From Pseudomonadota bacterium (GTDB lineage: Bacteria > Pseudomonadota > Alphaproteobacteria > GCA-2731375): DNA of 47,808 nucleotides. Positions 34,372-42,536 of this stretch are shown here, one piece after another. Position 1 is the first letter of the stretch, and each line of letters opens with the position of its first letter. The position numbers were made by a program, and so were the translations under genes. The stretch spans positions 1-47,808 of the forward strand of contig JAQBYC010000025.1 in NCBI GenBank assembly GCA_027623205.1, given 5' to 3'. The notes under the pieces are model-generated. The model had not been told where the DNA came from and made no database searches. It saw only the letters and a list, made by a program, of their open reading frames with translations.

Positions 34372-35730
34372 ATGAGCGGAAAAAAGGAAAAGGACCGTGA
34401 AGGCGACAGCATTGGCGGCCGGGTCCGCCGCTACGCCAAAGTTGGCACCGCCGTGGGCGGTCTGGCGGCGCGTCTGGCGGGCGACCGCATGTTCGGCATT
34501 TCGATCGATCGCCCGGGCCACGCCAAGGATCTGAAGAACGCGCTGGGTGGTCTGAAGGGACCGTTGATGAAGGTGGCGCAAATTCTAGCCACCATACCCG
34601 AGGCCCTGCCCCAGGAATATGTCGATGAGTTGATGCAGCTGCAGGCGAACGCCCCAGCCATGGGCTGGCTGTTCGTGAAGCGCCGCATGGCCGCGGAACT
34701 GGGCCCCGATTGGCAGGACCGTTTTGACAGTTTTGAACACGAGGCCGCCGCCGCGGCCTCGTTGGGACAGGTGCACCGCGCCAGCCTGGACGGCATGGCC
34801 CTGGCCTGCAAACTGCAGTATCCCGACATGAATTCGGCGGTGGAGGCGGATCTGGCGCAGTTAAAGCTGATCTTCTCGATTTATGGCCGCTATGACCGCA
34901 CCATCGACACCACCCATGTTCATGCCGAGATCGGTGAGCGTCTGCGCGAAGAATTGGATTATCACCGCGAAGGCCGGCACATGTCGCTGTTCGCCGAAAT
35001 CTTGAAGGGACAGCGCCATATTCACGTCCCCACTATCGTGCCGGAACTGTCCACCGGCCGGCTGCTGACCATGAACTGGCTGGAGGGCCAGCCCCTGCTG
35101 GCGTTCCGCGAGGCCGACCTGGAAACCCGCAACACCCTTGCCCTGAACATGTTCCGCGCCTGGTACCTGCCCTTTTACAACTGCGGCGTGATCCATGGCG
35201 ATCCGCATCTGGGAAATTACGCCGTACGCCCAAATCTAGACATCAACCTTTTGGATTTCGGCTGCATCCGCGTATTCGAGGGGAAATTCGTCGGCGGCGT
35301 GATCGACCTGTACCGGGCCATCCGTGATGGCGACAAAGAGTTGGCCGTGCATGCCTATGAAACCTGGGGCTTTACCGGGCTAAGCCACGAGGTGATCGAG
35401 ACCCTGAACCTGTGGGCCAATTTCGTTTATGGCCCGTTGCTGGAGGACCGTAGCCGGCGGATTCGGGAAGACGACATCGCCGGCGTTTACGGCCGCGACG
35501 TCGCGGAAAAGGTCCACCGCCGTCTGCGCGAACTGGGCGGCGTACAACCGCCAAGGGAGTTCGTCTTCATGGACCGGGCCGCCATCGGCCTGGGCGGTGT
35601 CTTCATGCACCTGAATGCGGAAGTGAACTGGTACCGCGAATTCCACGAACTGATCGACGGCTTTGACCTGGCCCAAATGCGCCGCAGGCAAAGCCGTCTG
35701 CTGAAAAAATTCGACCTGCCCTTGCCATAG
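34372..35730 (+). CDS. ABC1/AarF/UbiB-family atypical kinase
   Basis: A 452-residue protein of the ABC1/ADCK/UbiB family. The family-specific K-x-G-Q-like element appears as 'GPLMKVAQILATIPEALP' near residue 62-80. The Ala-rich nucleotide loop is 'AAAAASLGQVHRAS', the lysine is in 'ALACKLQYP', and the catalytic segments are 'GVIHGDPHLGNY' and 'LLDFGCIRVF'. UbiB-like proteins support ubiquinone biosynthesis, but this one lacks the C-terminal membrane helices usual in UbiB and so is a soluble homologue. ATG 34372 begins after the pepF stop by 10 nt, so the two are probably co-transcribed. Confidence 0.88.
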   Translation: MSGKKEKDREGDSIGGRVRRYAKVGTAVGGLAARLAGDRMFGISIDRPGHAKDLKNALGGLKGPLMKVAQILATIPEALPQEYVDELMQLQANAPAMGWLFVKRRMAAELGPDWQDRFDSFEHEAAAAASLGQVHRASLDGMALACKLQYPDMNSAVEADLAQLKLIFSIYGRYDRTIDTTHVHAEIGERLREELDYHREGRHMSLFAEILKGQRHIHVPTIVPELSTGRLLTMNWLEGQPLLAFREADLETRNTLALNMFRAWYLPFYNCGVIHGDPHLGNYAVRPNLDINLLDFGCIRVFEGKFVGGVIDLYRAIRDGDKELAVHAYETWGFTGLSHEVIETLNLWANFVYGPLLEDRSRRIREDDIAGVYGRDVAEKVHRRLRELGGVQPPREFVFMDRAAIGLGGVFMHLNAEVNWYREFHELIDGFDLAQMRRRQSRLLKKFDLPLP

Positions 35731-35916
35731 ACAAATTCGGTATTCATCAACGGGCGCGTTGCGCGTCGTCCAGGGCGTCGTTGCAACCGGGGTCGCCGGC
35801 GATCCAGGGCAATCTCAAAAACAGCGCAACTATGCTCCAACAGCCATCGCGCGGTGCAATTAACCAAAAAATGGTAAAATCCCTGTGAAAATATGCCGTT
35901 AGGTTGAAACGACCCA

Positions 35917-35944
35917 TTGATTGCCGCGCCCGCTTTGCTATAGT
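35917..35944 (+). promoter_or_regulatory. Candidate sigma-70 promoter for pntAA-pntAB-pntB
   Basis: TTGATT (35917-35922) and TATAGT (35939-35944) are separated by 16 nt, followed by a GC-rich discriminator. Both boxes match well. Transcription would start near 35952. Confidence 0.55.
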
Positions 35945-36026
35945 CCGCGCGTTCCGATGGGTAGTTGGGCTAAAGGACTTTGGCGCCCACCATCGCGAAC
36001 AGCCAGGGTCTGCCAACGAACCCATC

Positions 36027-36045
36027 TTGCGGCATCACGCCGCAA
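36027..36045 (+). other. Hairpin in the pnt leader
   Basis: TTGCGGC (36027-36033) and GCCGCAA (36039-36045) form a perfect 7-bp stem with a 5-nt ATCAC loop, about 65 nt upstream of pntAA. No T-run follows. It might affect leader stability or translation. Confidence 0.4.
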
Positions 36046-36109
36046 CGTATGCCGTGTTTGGTTTGCCTAACCGATGCCGGCACGGCGGCACGGTCTGACG
36101 AGTTGGGAT

Positions 36110-37270
36110 ATGAGTATGAAGATTGCCGTAATGAAAGAACGGCGGGCCAACGAACGGCGGGTGGCGGCGACGCCGGAAACCGTCAAGAAATTCGCCGGTC
36201 TTGGCGTCGAAGTCGTGGTTGAGGCCGGTGCCGGTGCCACGGCCCATTTCAGTGACAAGGATTTTCAGGATGCCGGCGCGGCCATAGCGGCCGATGCTGC
36301 CGCCGCCCTGGCGGGCGCGGATGTAATCCTGAAGGTGCGCCGGCCCATCATGCCCGGTGAGGACGGAATGGATGAACTGACCCTCATGCGCGCGGGCCAG
36401 ACCCTGATCGCCATGCTTAATCCGTTAATCCGGCGGTCCGATTGCGACGCCTACGCGGCCGCCGGTATCGATGCCTATGCCATGGAACTGATGCCCCGGA
36501 TCAGCCGCGCACAAAGCATGGATGTGTTGTCCAGCCAGGCCAACCTGGCCGGTTACAAATCGGTGCTGGACGCGACGGAGGAATTTGACCGGGCCCTGCC
36601 CATGATGATGACGGCGGCGGGCACCATTGCGCCAGCCAAGGTTTTTGTCATGGGGGCCGGTGTGGCGGGATTGCAGGCCATTGCCACCGCCCGGCGCCTG
36701 GGCGCCGTGGTCTCGGCCACCGATGTGCGTCCCGTTGCCAAGGAGCAGGTGGAAAGCCTGGGCGCCACTTTTGTCATGGTTGCGGATGAGGAATCCGCCC
36801 AGGCCGAGACAGAGGCCGGCTATGCCAGGGAAATGAGCGACGAGTACAAGAAAAAGCAGGCCGCCCTGATCGCCGAAACCATTGCCAGGCAGGATATCGT
36901 TATCTGTACCGCCCTGATCCCCGGCCGGGCGGCCCCGGTGCTGGTGGACGAGGCCATGGTCGCCTCCATGAAGCCCGGATCGGTAATCGTGGACCTAGCG
37001 GTGGAGAACGGCGGCAATTGCGCCCTGTCGGAAATGGGTCGGGTGGTCGAGGTGAACGGCGTCAAGATCATCGGCCATGCCAATTTCCCGGCCCGGCTGG
37101 CGGTCGATGCCTCGAACCTGTATGCCCGGAACCTGTTTAATTTTCTGTCACCGCACATCAATGGTGAAAATGGCGCCTTGTCTTTCGATTTCGAGGACGA
37201 GACGGTCTCGGGTGTGTGCCTGACCCGGGATGGCGCCCTCATCCATCCAATGTTGAGTGCGAAGGAGTAA
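36110..37270 (+). CDS. pntAA: NAD(P)(+) transhydrogenase, alpha subunit part 1
   Basis: A 386-residue soluble NAD(H)-binding subunit (domain I) of the proton-translocating transhydrogenase. It has 'MKIAVMKERRANERRVAATPE' opening similarity to alanine dehydrogenase, the mobile-loop region, and the Rossmann motif 'VMGAGVAGLQAIATARRLGA' near residue 180-200. ATG 36110 (MSMKIAV) is preferred; a second ATG two codons on is possible. As in Rhodospirillum rubrum, the alpha chain is split into separate PntAA and PntAB genes. The complex transfers hydride between NADH and NADP+ driven by the proton gradient. Confidence 0.94.
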   Translation: MSMKIAVMKERRANERRVAATPETVKKFAGLGVEVVVEAGAGATAHFSDKDFQDAGAAIAADAAAALAGADVILKVRRPIMPGEDGMDELTLMRAGQTLIAMLNPLIRRSDCDAYAAAGIDAYAMELMPRISRAQSMDVLSSQANLAGYKSVLDATEEFDRALPMMMTAAGTIAPAKVFVMGAGVAGLQAIATARRLGAVVSATDVRPVAKEQVESLGATFVMVADEESAQAETEAGYAREMSDEYKKKQAALIAETIARQDIVICTALIPGRAAPVLVDEAMVASMKPGSVIVDLAVENGGNCALSEMGRVVEVNGVKIIGHANFPARLAVDASNLYARNLFNFLSPHINGENGALSFDFEDETVSGVCLTRDGALIHPMLSAKE

Positions 37271-37276
37271 TGCGTA

Positions 37277-37576
37277 ATGGATGTGGCGAATAGCATCGAT
37301 CCCTTCATCTATCGCCTGGCGATTTTCGTATTGGCAATTTTTGTCGGCTACTATGTCGTGTGGTCGGTCACGGCCGCGTTGCACACGCCCTTGATGAGTG
37401 TGACCAACGCCATCTCGTCGGTCATTATCGTCGGCGCTCTGATCGCCGCCGGGCCGATAGACATGTCTTTCTCCAAGATTTTGGGCGTCGTCGCGATTGG
37501 GCTGGCTTCGGTCAATATATTCGGCGGTTTCCTCGTCACCCAGCGCATGCTGGCCATGTACAAGAAAAAGCAATAG
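37277..37576 (+). CDS. pntAB: NAD(P)(+) transhydrogenase, alpha subunit part 2
   Basis: A 99-residue membrane subunit carrying the alpha-chain part of domain II. Three to four hydrophobic helices are seen: 'IYRLAIFVLAIFVGYYVVW', 'TNAISSVIIVGALIAAG' and 'VVAIGLASVNIFGGFLVT'. The phrase 'PLMSVTNAISSVIIVGAL' is highly characteristic. It begins 6 nt after the pntAA stop and is followed by pntB after 12 nt. It forms part of the proton channel together with PntB. Confidence 0.94.
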   Translation: MDVANSIDPFIYRLAIFVLAIFVGYYVVWSVTAALHTPLMSVTNAISSVIIVGALIAAGPIDMSFSKILGVVAIGLASVNIFGGFLVTQRMLAMYKKKQ

Positions 37577-37588
37577 GGGCCTCGGATC

Positions 37589-38971
37589 ATGTCGGCAAAC
37601 CTGACGGCCCTGGCCTATTTGGTCGCCTCGGTCCTGTTCATCATGGCCCTGCGCGGCCTGTCTTCACCGGAAACAGCCCGTGGCGGCAACGTCTATGGCA
37701 TGATCGGCATGGCCATCGCGGTCGTCACCACGGTGATCAACCCCGAAGTGGTTTCCTATGGCTGGATCCTGACGGCCCTGGTGATCGGCGGCGCCATCGG
37801 CGCCTTTATCGCCCGGCGCATCACCATGACAGATATGCCGCAGCTGGTGGCCGCCTTTCATTCTCTGGTCGGTCTGGCCGCGGTGCTGGTCGCCGCCGGC
37901 GCTTATTATAATCCGACCGCCTATGGCATCGCGGACGCGGGCGGCGCCTTGAAACTGGCCAGCCGGATCGAAATGGGCATCGGCGTAGTGATCGGCGCGA
38001 TTACCTTCTCGGGCTCCATCATCGCCTTTGGCAAGTTGCAGGGCATCGTTACCGGCAACCCGATTACCTTTGCCGGCCAGCATGCCCTGAATGCCCTGTT
38101 TGGCGCCGCGATTGTCGTGCTCGTCGTGCTGTTTACCATTCAGCCGGACCCGCAATGGTTCTGGGCCATGACCGCCCTGGCCTTCGTCCTGGGCTTTTTG
38201 CTGATCATCCCCATTGGCGGCGCCGATATGCCGGTCATCGTTTCCATGCTGAACAGCTATTCCGGCTGGGCCGCCGCCGGTATCGGCTTCACCCTGGAGA
38301 ACACCGCCCTGATCATCACCGGCGCCCTGGTCGGATCATCGGGCGCCATCCTGTCCTACATCATGTGCAAGGCCATGAACCGTTCGTTCATCTCGGTGCT
38401 GCTGGGCGGATTTGGCGGCGACGCGGCGGCCTCCGCCACCCGCAGCGACAAGCCGGTAAAGGCCGGCAGTGCCGATGATGCGGCCTTTATCATGAAGAAT
38501 GCCTCGTCCGTCATCATCGTACCTGGCTACGGCATGGCCGTAGCCCAGGCCCAGCACGCGGTGCGCGAGATGGGCGATAAGCTGAAGAAACATGGGGTCA
38601 AGGTCACCTACGCCATTCATCCCGTGGCAGGCCGCATGCCCGGCCATATGAACGTGCTGCTGGCGGAGGCCAATGTCTCCTATGACGAGGTGTTTGAATT
38701 GGAGGAGATCAATTCAAATTTCGCCAACACCGACGTCGCATTTGTGATCGGCGCCAACGACGTCACCAACCCCGCCGCCCACGAACCCGGCAGCCCCATC
38801 GCCGGCATGCCCATCCTGGACGTGGATCGCGCCCGGACCTGCCTGTTCGTCAAACGCAGCCTGTCACCTGGTTACGCCGGCATCGATAACGCCCTGTTCT
38901 ACGCCGACAACACCATGATGCTGTTCGCCGACGCCAAAAAGATGGTCGAGGATATCGTCAAGGCGCTGTAA
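37589..38971 (+). CDS. pntB: NAD(P)(+) transhydrogenase, beta subunit
   Basis: A 460-residue subunit with a membrane domain (about residues 1-260, eight or nine helices) and a C-terminal NADP(H)-binding domain III. The latter has the loop 'VPGYGMAVAQAQHAV' near residue 310-324 and 'HPVAGRMPGHMNVLLAEANV', then 'VIGANDVTNPAAH'. All are standard PntB features. It completes the pnt operon, a source of NADPH for biosynthesis and redox defence. The stop is followed by a short hairpin at 39059-39076. Confidence 0.95.
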   Translation: MSANLTALAYLVASVLFIMALRGLSSPETARGGNVYGMIGMAIAVVTTVINPEVVSYGWILTALVIGGAIGAFIARRITMTDMPQLVAAFHSLVGLAAVLVAAGAYYNPTAYGIADAGGALKLASRIEMGIGVVIGAITFSGSIIAFGKLQGIVTGNPITFAGQHALNALFGAAIVVLVVLFTIQPDPQWFWAMTALAFVLGFLLIIPIGGADMPVIVSMLNSYSGWAAAGIGFTLENTALIITGALVGSSGAILSYIMCKAMNRSFISVLLGGFGGDAAASATRSDKPVKAGSADDAAFIMKNASSVIIVPGYGMAVAQAQHAVREMGDKLKKHGVKVTYAIHPVAGRMPGHMNVLLAEANVSYDEVFELEEINSNFANTDVAFVIGANDVTNPAAHEPGSPIAGMPILDVDRARTCLFVKRSLSPGYAGIDNALFYADNTMMLFADAKKMVEDIVKAL

Positions 38972-39058
38972 TGTTGGCCTGTGATAAAAGCCGGCGTATC
39001 GCAAGTTCATTGCTGCGCACAAGGAAATGAGCAGGACTTGAAGGCGTGGAACTGAACA

Positions 39059-39076
39059 ATGCCCCCAAAAGGGCAT
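39059..39076. terminator. Hairpin downstream of pntB
   Basis: ATGCCC (39059-39064) and GGGCAT (39071-39076) form a 6-bp stem with a CCAAAA loop between the convergent pntB and VOC genes. No strong T-run follows, so termination efficiency is uncertain. Confidence 0.4.
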
Positions 39077-39103
39077 GATAACTAATCCAGTCCCGATCGC
39101 AGA

Positions 39104-39511
39104 TCAGGCGTTGTTTTCCAGCAATTCGACCCAGTTTCCGTCCGGGTCTTCGATCATGGAAATACGGACACCTGGGCGTACCTCTTTTGGTTCAATCGCC
39201 ACGACGTAGCCGGCGGCGCGGCATGTCTCGGTCATTGCCGTCAGATCCTGTACGGTGATCGTCCAATAGCGTATGCCGGACGCCCCACGCGGACCGCCGC
39301 TGTTGTCCGATTTTTCAGGTACGTCGTCATGTTTGACGATTTTCACCAGGGTCGTGCCGCACATCAGACGGTGCATGGTGCCGCCACCCGTTGCCGGCGT
39401 ATCCGCGACATGCTCCAATCCCAGGGTATCGCGATAGAATTTCAGCGCCGCTTCGCCATCGCGCACCACAATGTCGATATCGATGGAATCCTTGCCTAGT
39501 TCGATGCTCAT
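39104..39511 (-). CDS. VOC-family (glyoxalase/dioxygenase fold) protein
   Basis: A 135-residue vicinal oxygen chelate protein. It has two beta-alpha-beta-beta-beta repeats: 'DIDIVVRDGEAALKFYRDTLGLEHV' at the start and 'WTITVQDLTAMTETCRAAGY' from about residue 80. The ending 'ISMIEDPDGNWVELLEN' supplies the typical C-terminal metal-binding Glu. The usual first-strand His is Asp here. ATG 39511 starts the conserved region. Members include glyoxalase I and methylmalonyl-CoA epimerase; the substrate is unknown. Confidence 0.83.
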   Translation of the reverse strand: MSIELGKDSIDIDIVVRDGEAALKFYRDTLGLEHVADTPATGGGTMHRLMCGTTLVKIVKHDDVPEKSDNSGGPRGASGIRYWTITVQDLTAMTETCRAAGYVVAIEPKEVRPGVRISMIEDPDGNWVELLENNA

Positions 39512-39643
39512 CCGCCGTCTCCCATGCCAGTTCAGATTTTCAGATCGCCCTGGAGAATAGCCCACATGCGACCGTTGGACACGCGCGAAGACTGCCCGCC
39601 TGGCAGGACGAACGCCTGAAAAAGGTCAGGTTTGATGTTTGCC

Positions 39644-39895
39644 CTAGTCATGAATTGGATCCAGCTCAAAAACCAGGACCTGCCCGGTTTTCCGGGTTGA
39701 CACGCTAGCGGCCTCGTCCAGCCATTGGGCCACGGCGAGGCGGGCATGATATTCCGGCACCGCGGGATGATGCAGGTTGAAAATTCTGGCCGCGGCGTCG
39801 TGGGCCCAATTTTCGGGCACATTGCGGGCCCTCAGTTCGCGGTAGGTGCGCGTCACCACGATACGGCATGCGCACATTCTATCTTTGTCACACAC
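39644..39895 (-). CDS. Small conserved-looking protein of unknown function
   Basis: An 83-residue ORF starting at GTG 39895, with AGGAG about 9 nt upstream, or at ATG 39877. The sequence has 'RTYRELRARNVPENWAHDAAARIF' followed by 'HHPAVPEYHARLAVAQWLDEA', which reads as a helical basic protein rather than a shadow. Three cysteines cluster near the N-terminus (C2, C8, C10 from the GTG start). I do not recognise a named family. It sits between the VOC gene and the iron-binding protein gene on the same strand. Confidence 0.55.
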   Translation of the reverse strand: MCDKDRMCACRIVVTRTYRELRARNVPENWAHDAAARIFNLHHPAVPEYHARLAVAQWLDEAASVSTRKTGQVLVFELDPIHD

Positions 39896-39986
39896 GGCCT
39901 CGTTCTCCTTTCGCGTTCGGCTTGATTGGTGTTGGGATTTCCGAGTCACGAGCAATTGTCGTGAATCTGCGGTAGCCGTGGATTGC

Positions 39987-41036
39987 CTATTTATTAAAGG
40001 CGACTTGATCCAACAGTTTGGTCGCCGTGTTGCGCTGGTTGGCGATCTTCGACAAATAGGCGGTATCGGGCTTGAATTCACCCCAGGACGCGACCAGGGG
40101 GCTCAACGGAACGCCGGCCTTTACCGGGTATTCGAAATTCGTTTCGGCATAGATCCGCTGCGCCCGATCGCCGCTCAGGAACTCGATCAGCTTGATCGCA
40201 TTGGCCTTGTTCCTGGCGCTTCTGGTGATCGCGGCGCCGCTGATGTTGACATGGGCGCCACGGTCATTCTGGTTGGGGAAGATGATCCTGACCGAACTCG
40301 CCCAGTCCTTTTGCACCGGATCCTTCTCGTTGGTCGCCATCTTGCCCATGTAGTAGGTGTTGCCCACGGCGACATCGCACTCGCCCTCGTACACCGCCTT
40401 GACCTGGGCCCGGTCATTGCCCTGGGGCTTGCGCGCCAGATTGGCCTTGACGCCCCTGGCCCATGCCTCGGCCGCCGCCGCGCCCTTCGCCACCACAATC
40501 GAGGCCAGCAGGGAAACGTTGTAAACATGCTTGCCGGAACGGATGCAGACCCGCCCCTTCATCTTGGGGTCGGCCAAATCCTCATAGCTGCTCACTTCGC
40601 CCGGCTTGACCCGGGTCTTGGAGGCATAGATGACCCGGGCGCGCATGGTCAGGCCGAACCAATTGCCATCCGGATCGCGGTATTGCGGCGGAATGTTGGC
40701 GGACAGCGTCGCCGATGACACGGGCTGCAACAGGCCCGCCTTCTCATGGTTGTGCAGATTGCCGATGTCGGACACCAGAATTAAATCCGCCGGGCTGTTC
40801 AGGCCTTCGGATTTGAGCCGCTCGAGCATGCCCTTCGTCAGATACACCATGTTGACCTTGACGCCGGTCTCCTGGGTATAGGCCTCCAGCAGCGGTTTCA
40901 TCAGGAACGGCTGGCGCGAGGAGTAAAGGTTTACTTCACCGTCCGCCGCCAGCGCCGGCGATGATACAACAGCCGCGCCGAGTACCGCCGAACAGACAAT
41001 CCCGCGGGTCAACACACTTTTGAACTTCATCTTCAT
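39987..41036 (-). CDS. Fe(3+) ABC transporter periplasmic binding protein
   Basis: A 349-residue ferric-ion binding protein of the FbpA/FutA/AfuA type. The signal peptide covers residues 1-30 (ALA-ADGEVNLYS). The mature start 'EVNLYSSRQPFLMKPLLEAY' and the tandem iron-ligand tyrosines Y228-Y229 in 'VAVGNTYYMGKM' are diagnostic. A consensus-like promoter and a Fur-type box lie just upstream, so it is expected to be iron-repressed. The permease and ATPase genes of the transporter are not next to it, so the binding protein is an orphan here. ATG 41036 or 41030 are both possible. Confidence 0.92.
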   Translation of the reverse strand: MKMKFKSVLTRGIVCSAVLGAAVVSSPALAADGEVNLYSSRQPFLMKPLLEAYTQETGVKVNMVYLTKGMLERLKSEGLNSPADLILVSDIGNLHNHEKAGLLQPVSSATLSANIPPQYRDPDGNWFGLTMRARVIYASKTRVKPGEVSSYEDLADPKMKGRVCIRSGKHVYNVSLLASIVVAKGAAAAEAWARGVKANLARKPQGNDRAQVKAVYEGECDVAVGNTYYMGKMATNEKDPVQKDWASSVRIIFPNQNDRGAHVNISGAAITRSARNKANAIKLIEFLSGDRAQRIYAETNFEYPVKAGVPLSPLVASWGEFKPDTAYLSKIANQRNTATKLLDQVAFNK

Positions 41037-41102
41037 CTTCTCCCATTGCCTCGCAAGGCGACTGCCAATCTTGAAGTTCGGTATTTGATTATATTTTCTT
41101 AC

Positions 41103-41123
41103 TGCAAATGATACGCATTCGCA
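41103..41123. promoter_or_regulatory. Fur-like iron-responsive operator
   Basis: A 21-bp imperfect palindrome. The outer 8-base arms TGCAAATG (41103-41110) and CATTCGCA (41116-41123) match at 7 of 8 positions. This closely follows the TGCRAATGA-type Fur boxes of alphaproteobacteria. It overlaps the expected transcription start of the iron-binding protein gene. Confidence 0.75.
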
Positions 41124-41131
41124 ATTATACT

Positions 41132-41160
41132 TTAATAACTTTTGCCAGAAATTCTGTCAA
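41132..41160 (-). promoter_or_regulatory. Sigma-70-type promoter of the iron-binding protein gene
   Basis: On the minus strand TTGACA (41160-41155) and TATTAA (41137-41132) are separated by exactly 17 nt. The -35 box is perfect. The Fur-like box lies immediately downstream, so a bound repressor would block initiation. Confidence 0.7.
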
Positions 41161-41408
41161 CATTAATTCTGCGGCAGCCTGTAGGCAGCCAGACAAACAG
41201 ATGCCGGTGCACGAAAGCGACGGCGGCTCCGTGCGCCGTCCCAACCACCAATTTACAGGTAAAAATCATCTTCCCATTGTTCTACTTTGGCGTCCGTCAA
41301 CGGACTGAGTTGCGTCGCCGGCCATCTCGCCATATCGTCTCTGCCATAGCGACGTCCCTATCCTATTTTCAACATTCTCTTGGTCCGAAATATTCCGGCC
41401 CATGAACG

Positions 41409-42524
41409 ATGGAGCAGCCAGTGAGTGAAGCAGCGAGCAAGCCGGTACGCAAACAGGACTATCGGATCGCCCTGATACCAGGCGATGGGATTGGTCACGA
41501 AGTGGTGCCGGCGGCAGCGGCGGTGCTGGAAAAAGCTGGCAGCCGGTTCGGTTTTCGCTTCGAATGGGCGGAGTTCGATTGGAGTTGCGAACGCTATGCC
41601 AAGACCGGGCAGATGATGCCCGACGACGGCGTCGAGCAGTTGCGGGCCTTTGACGGCATCTTTCTGGGCGCGGTGGGTTATCCCGGCGTCGAGGATCATA
41701 TTTCCCTGTGGGGCCTGTTGATTCCGATCCGCCGGGCCTTCGACCAGTATGCCAACGTCCGGCCGCTGAAGCTGTTCGAGGGAGTTAACAGCCCGCTGGC
41801 CGGACGCGGTCCCGGCGATATCGACATGGTCATCGTCCGCGAGAATGCCGAGGGCGAGTATTCACAAATGGGCGGACGCATCTATGCCGGCACCGACCGC
41901 GAAACCGTGATCCAGGAGAGCGTCTTTACCCGCTATGGCGTCGACCGTATCATTCGCCATGCCTTTGAACTGGCGAGCAGACGTGCCGGCGGGCGGGAGA
42001 AACCCGGTCATGTCACCTCGGCAACCAAGTCGAATGGCATCATCCATACCATGCCCTTTTGGGACGAGCGGTTCGAGGTGATTGCCGCCGAATATCCCAA
42101 GATTGAGACGGACAAGTTCCATATCGATATTCTGACGGCCCATTTCGTCCAGCATCCCGACTGGTTCGATGTGGTGGTCGGTTCGAACCTGTTTGGCGAT
42201 ATCCTATCCGACCTGGGCGCCGCCGTGGTTGGCGGCATGGGCCTGGCGCCGGCAGCCAACCTGAACCCCGAAGGCGACCACCCCTCGATGTTCGAACCGG
42301 TGCACGGTTCCGCCCCCGACATTGCGGGCAAAGGCGTGGCCAATCCCGTGGCGCAGATCTGGACCGGCGCCATGATGCTGGATCACCTGGGCGAGGGCGA
42401 GGCCGCCCGGGCCATCGAGGCGGCCATCGCCGCGGTGCTGGCCGACGGCTCGGTACGGACGCCGGACCTGGGCGGCCAGGCCGACACCGCTACGCTAGCC
42501 CAGGCCATCGCCGACGCGCTATAG
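41409..42524 (+). CDS. ttuC: Tartrate dehydrogenase/decarboxylase-type isocitrate/isopropylmalate dehydrogenase family protein
   Basis: A 371-residue NAD- and metal-dependent beta-decarboxylating dehydrogenase. The N-terminus has 'IALIPGDGIGHEVVPAA', and the tartrate/D-malate-type phrase 'GDIDMVIVRENAEGEYSQMGGR' lies near residue 136-157. 'VGSNLFGDILSDLGAAVVGGMGLAPAAN' and 'EPVHGSAPDIAGKGVANPVA' follow. The 'RENAEGEY' and 'SLWGLLIPIRRAFDQYANVRP' segments favour tartrate dehydrogenase/D-malate dehydrogenase over LeuB. It acts on a D-2-hydroxydicarboxylic acid. It is divergent from the iron-binding protein gene and converges with the next gene 12 nt away. Confidence 0.88.
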   Translation: MEQPVSEAASKPVRKQDYRIALIPGDGIGHEVVPAAAAVLEKAGSRFGFRFEWAEFDWSCERYAKTGQMMPDDGVEQLRAFDGIFLGAVGYPGVEDHISLWGLLIPIRRAFDQYANVRPLKLFEGVNSPLAGRGPGDIDMVIVRENAEGEYSQMGGRIYAGTDRETVIQESVFTRYGVDRIIRHAFELASRRAGGREKPGHVTSATKSNGIIHTMPFWDERFEVIAAEYPKIETDKFHIDILTAHFVQHPDWFDVVVGSNLFGDILSDLGAAVVGGMGLAPAANLNPEGDHPSMFEPVHGSAPDIAGKGVANPVAQIWTGAMMLDHLGEGEAARAIEAAIAAVLADGSVRTPDLGGQADTATLAQAIADAL

Positions 42525-42536
42525 CCCGGAAACCCT

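Larger units (their letters stand above)
35731..36109 (+). other. Intergenic region and leader upstream of the pnt operon
   Basis: These 379 bases contain no recognised ORF. A sigma-70-type promoter (35917-35944) and a perfect 7-bp hairpin (36027-36045) lie in the second half, giving the pnt operon an unusually long leader of about 155 nt. The first half, 35731-35900, shows nothing I can name; it may include the 3' untranslated end of the kinase gene. Confidence 0.45.
41037..41408. other. Divergent regulatory region, iron-binding protein / dehydrogenase
   Basis: These 372 bases are more AT-rich than the rest of the window. The left half holds the iron-regulated promoter and Fur-like box described separately. 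The right half has a 7-bp hairpin (41219-41225 and 41234-41240) and a GGCAGCC direct repeat (41173-41179, 41184-41190). No gene was recognised. Confidence 0.45.

Noticed and set aside
33342-34412. A 356-residue minus-strand ORF
   Set aside because: It is antisense to pepF including its zinc site and has no recognisable domain.
35945-36000. tRNA-like stretch in the pnt leader ending in CCACCA
   Set aside because: No cloverleaf arms or T-loop motif could be drawn.
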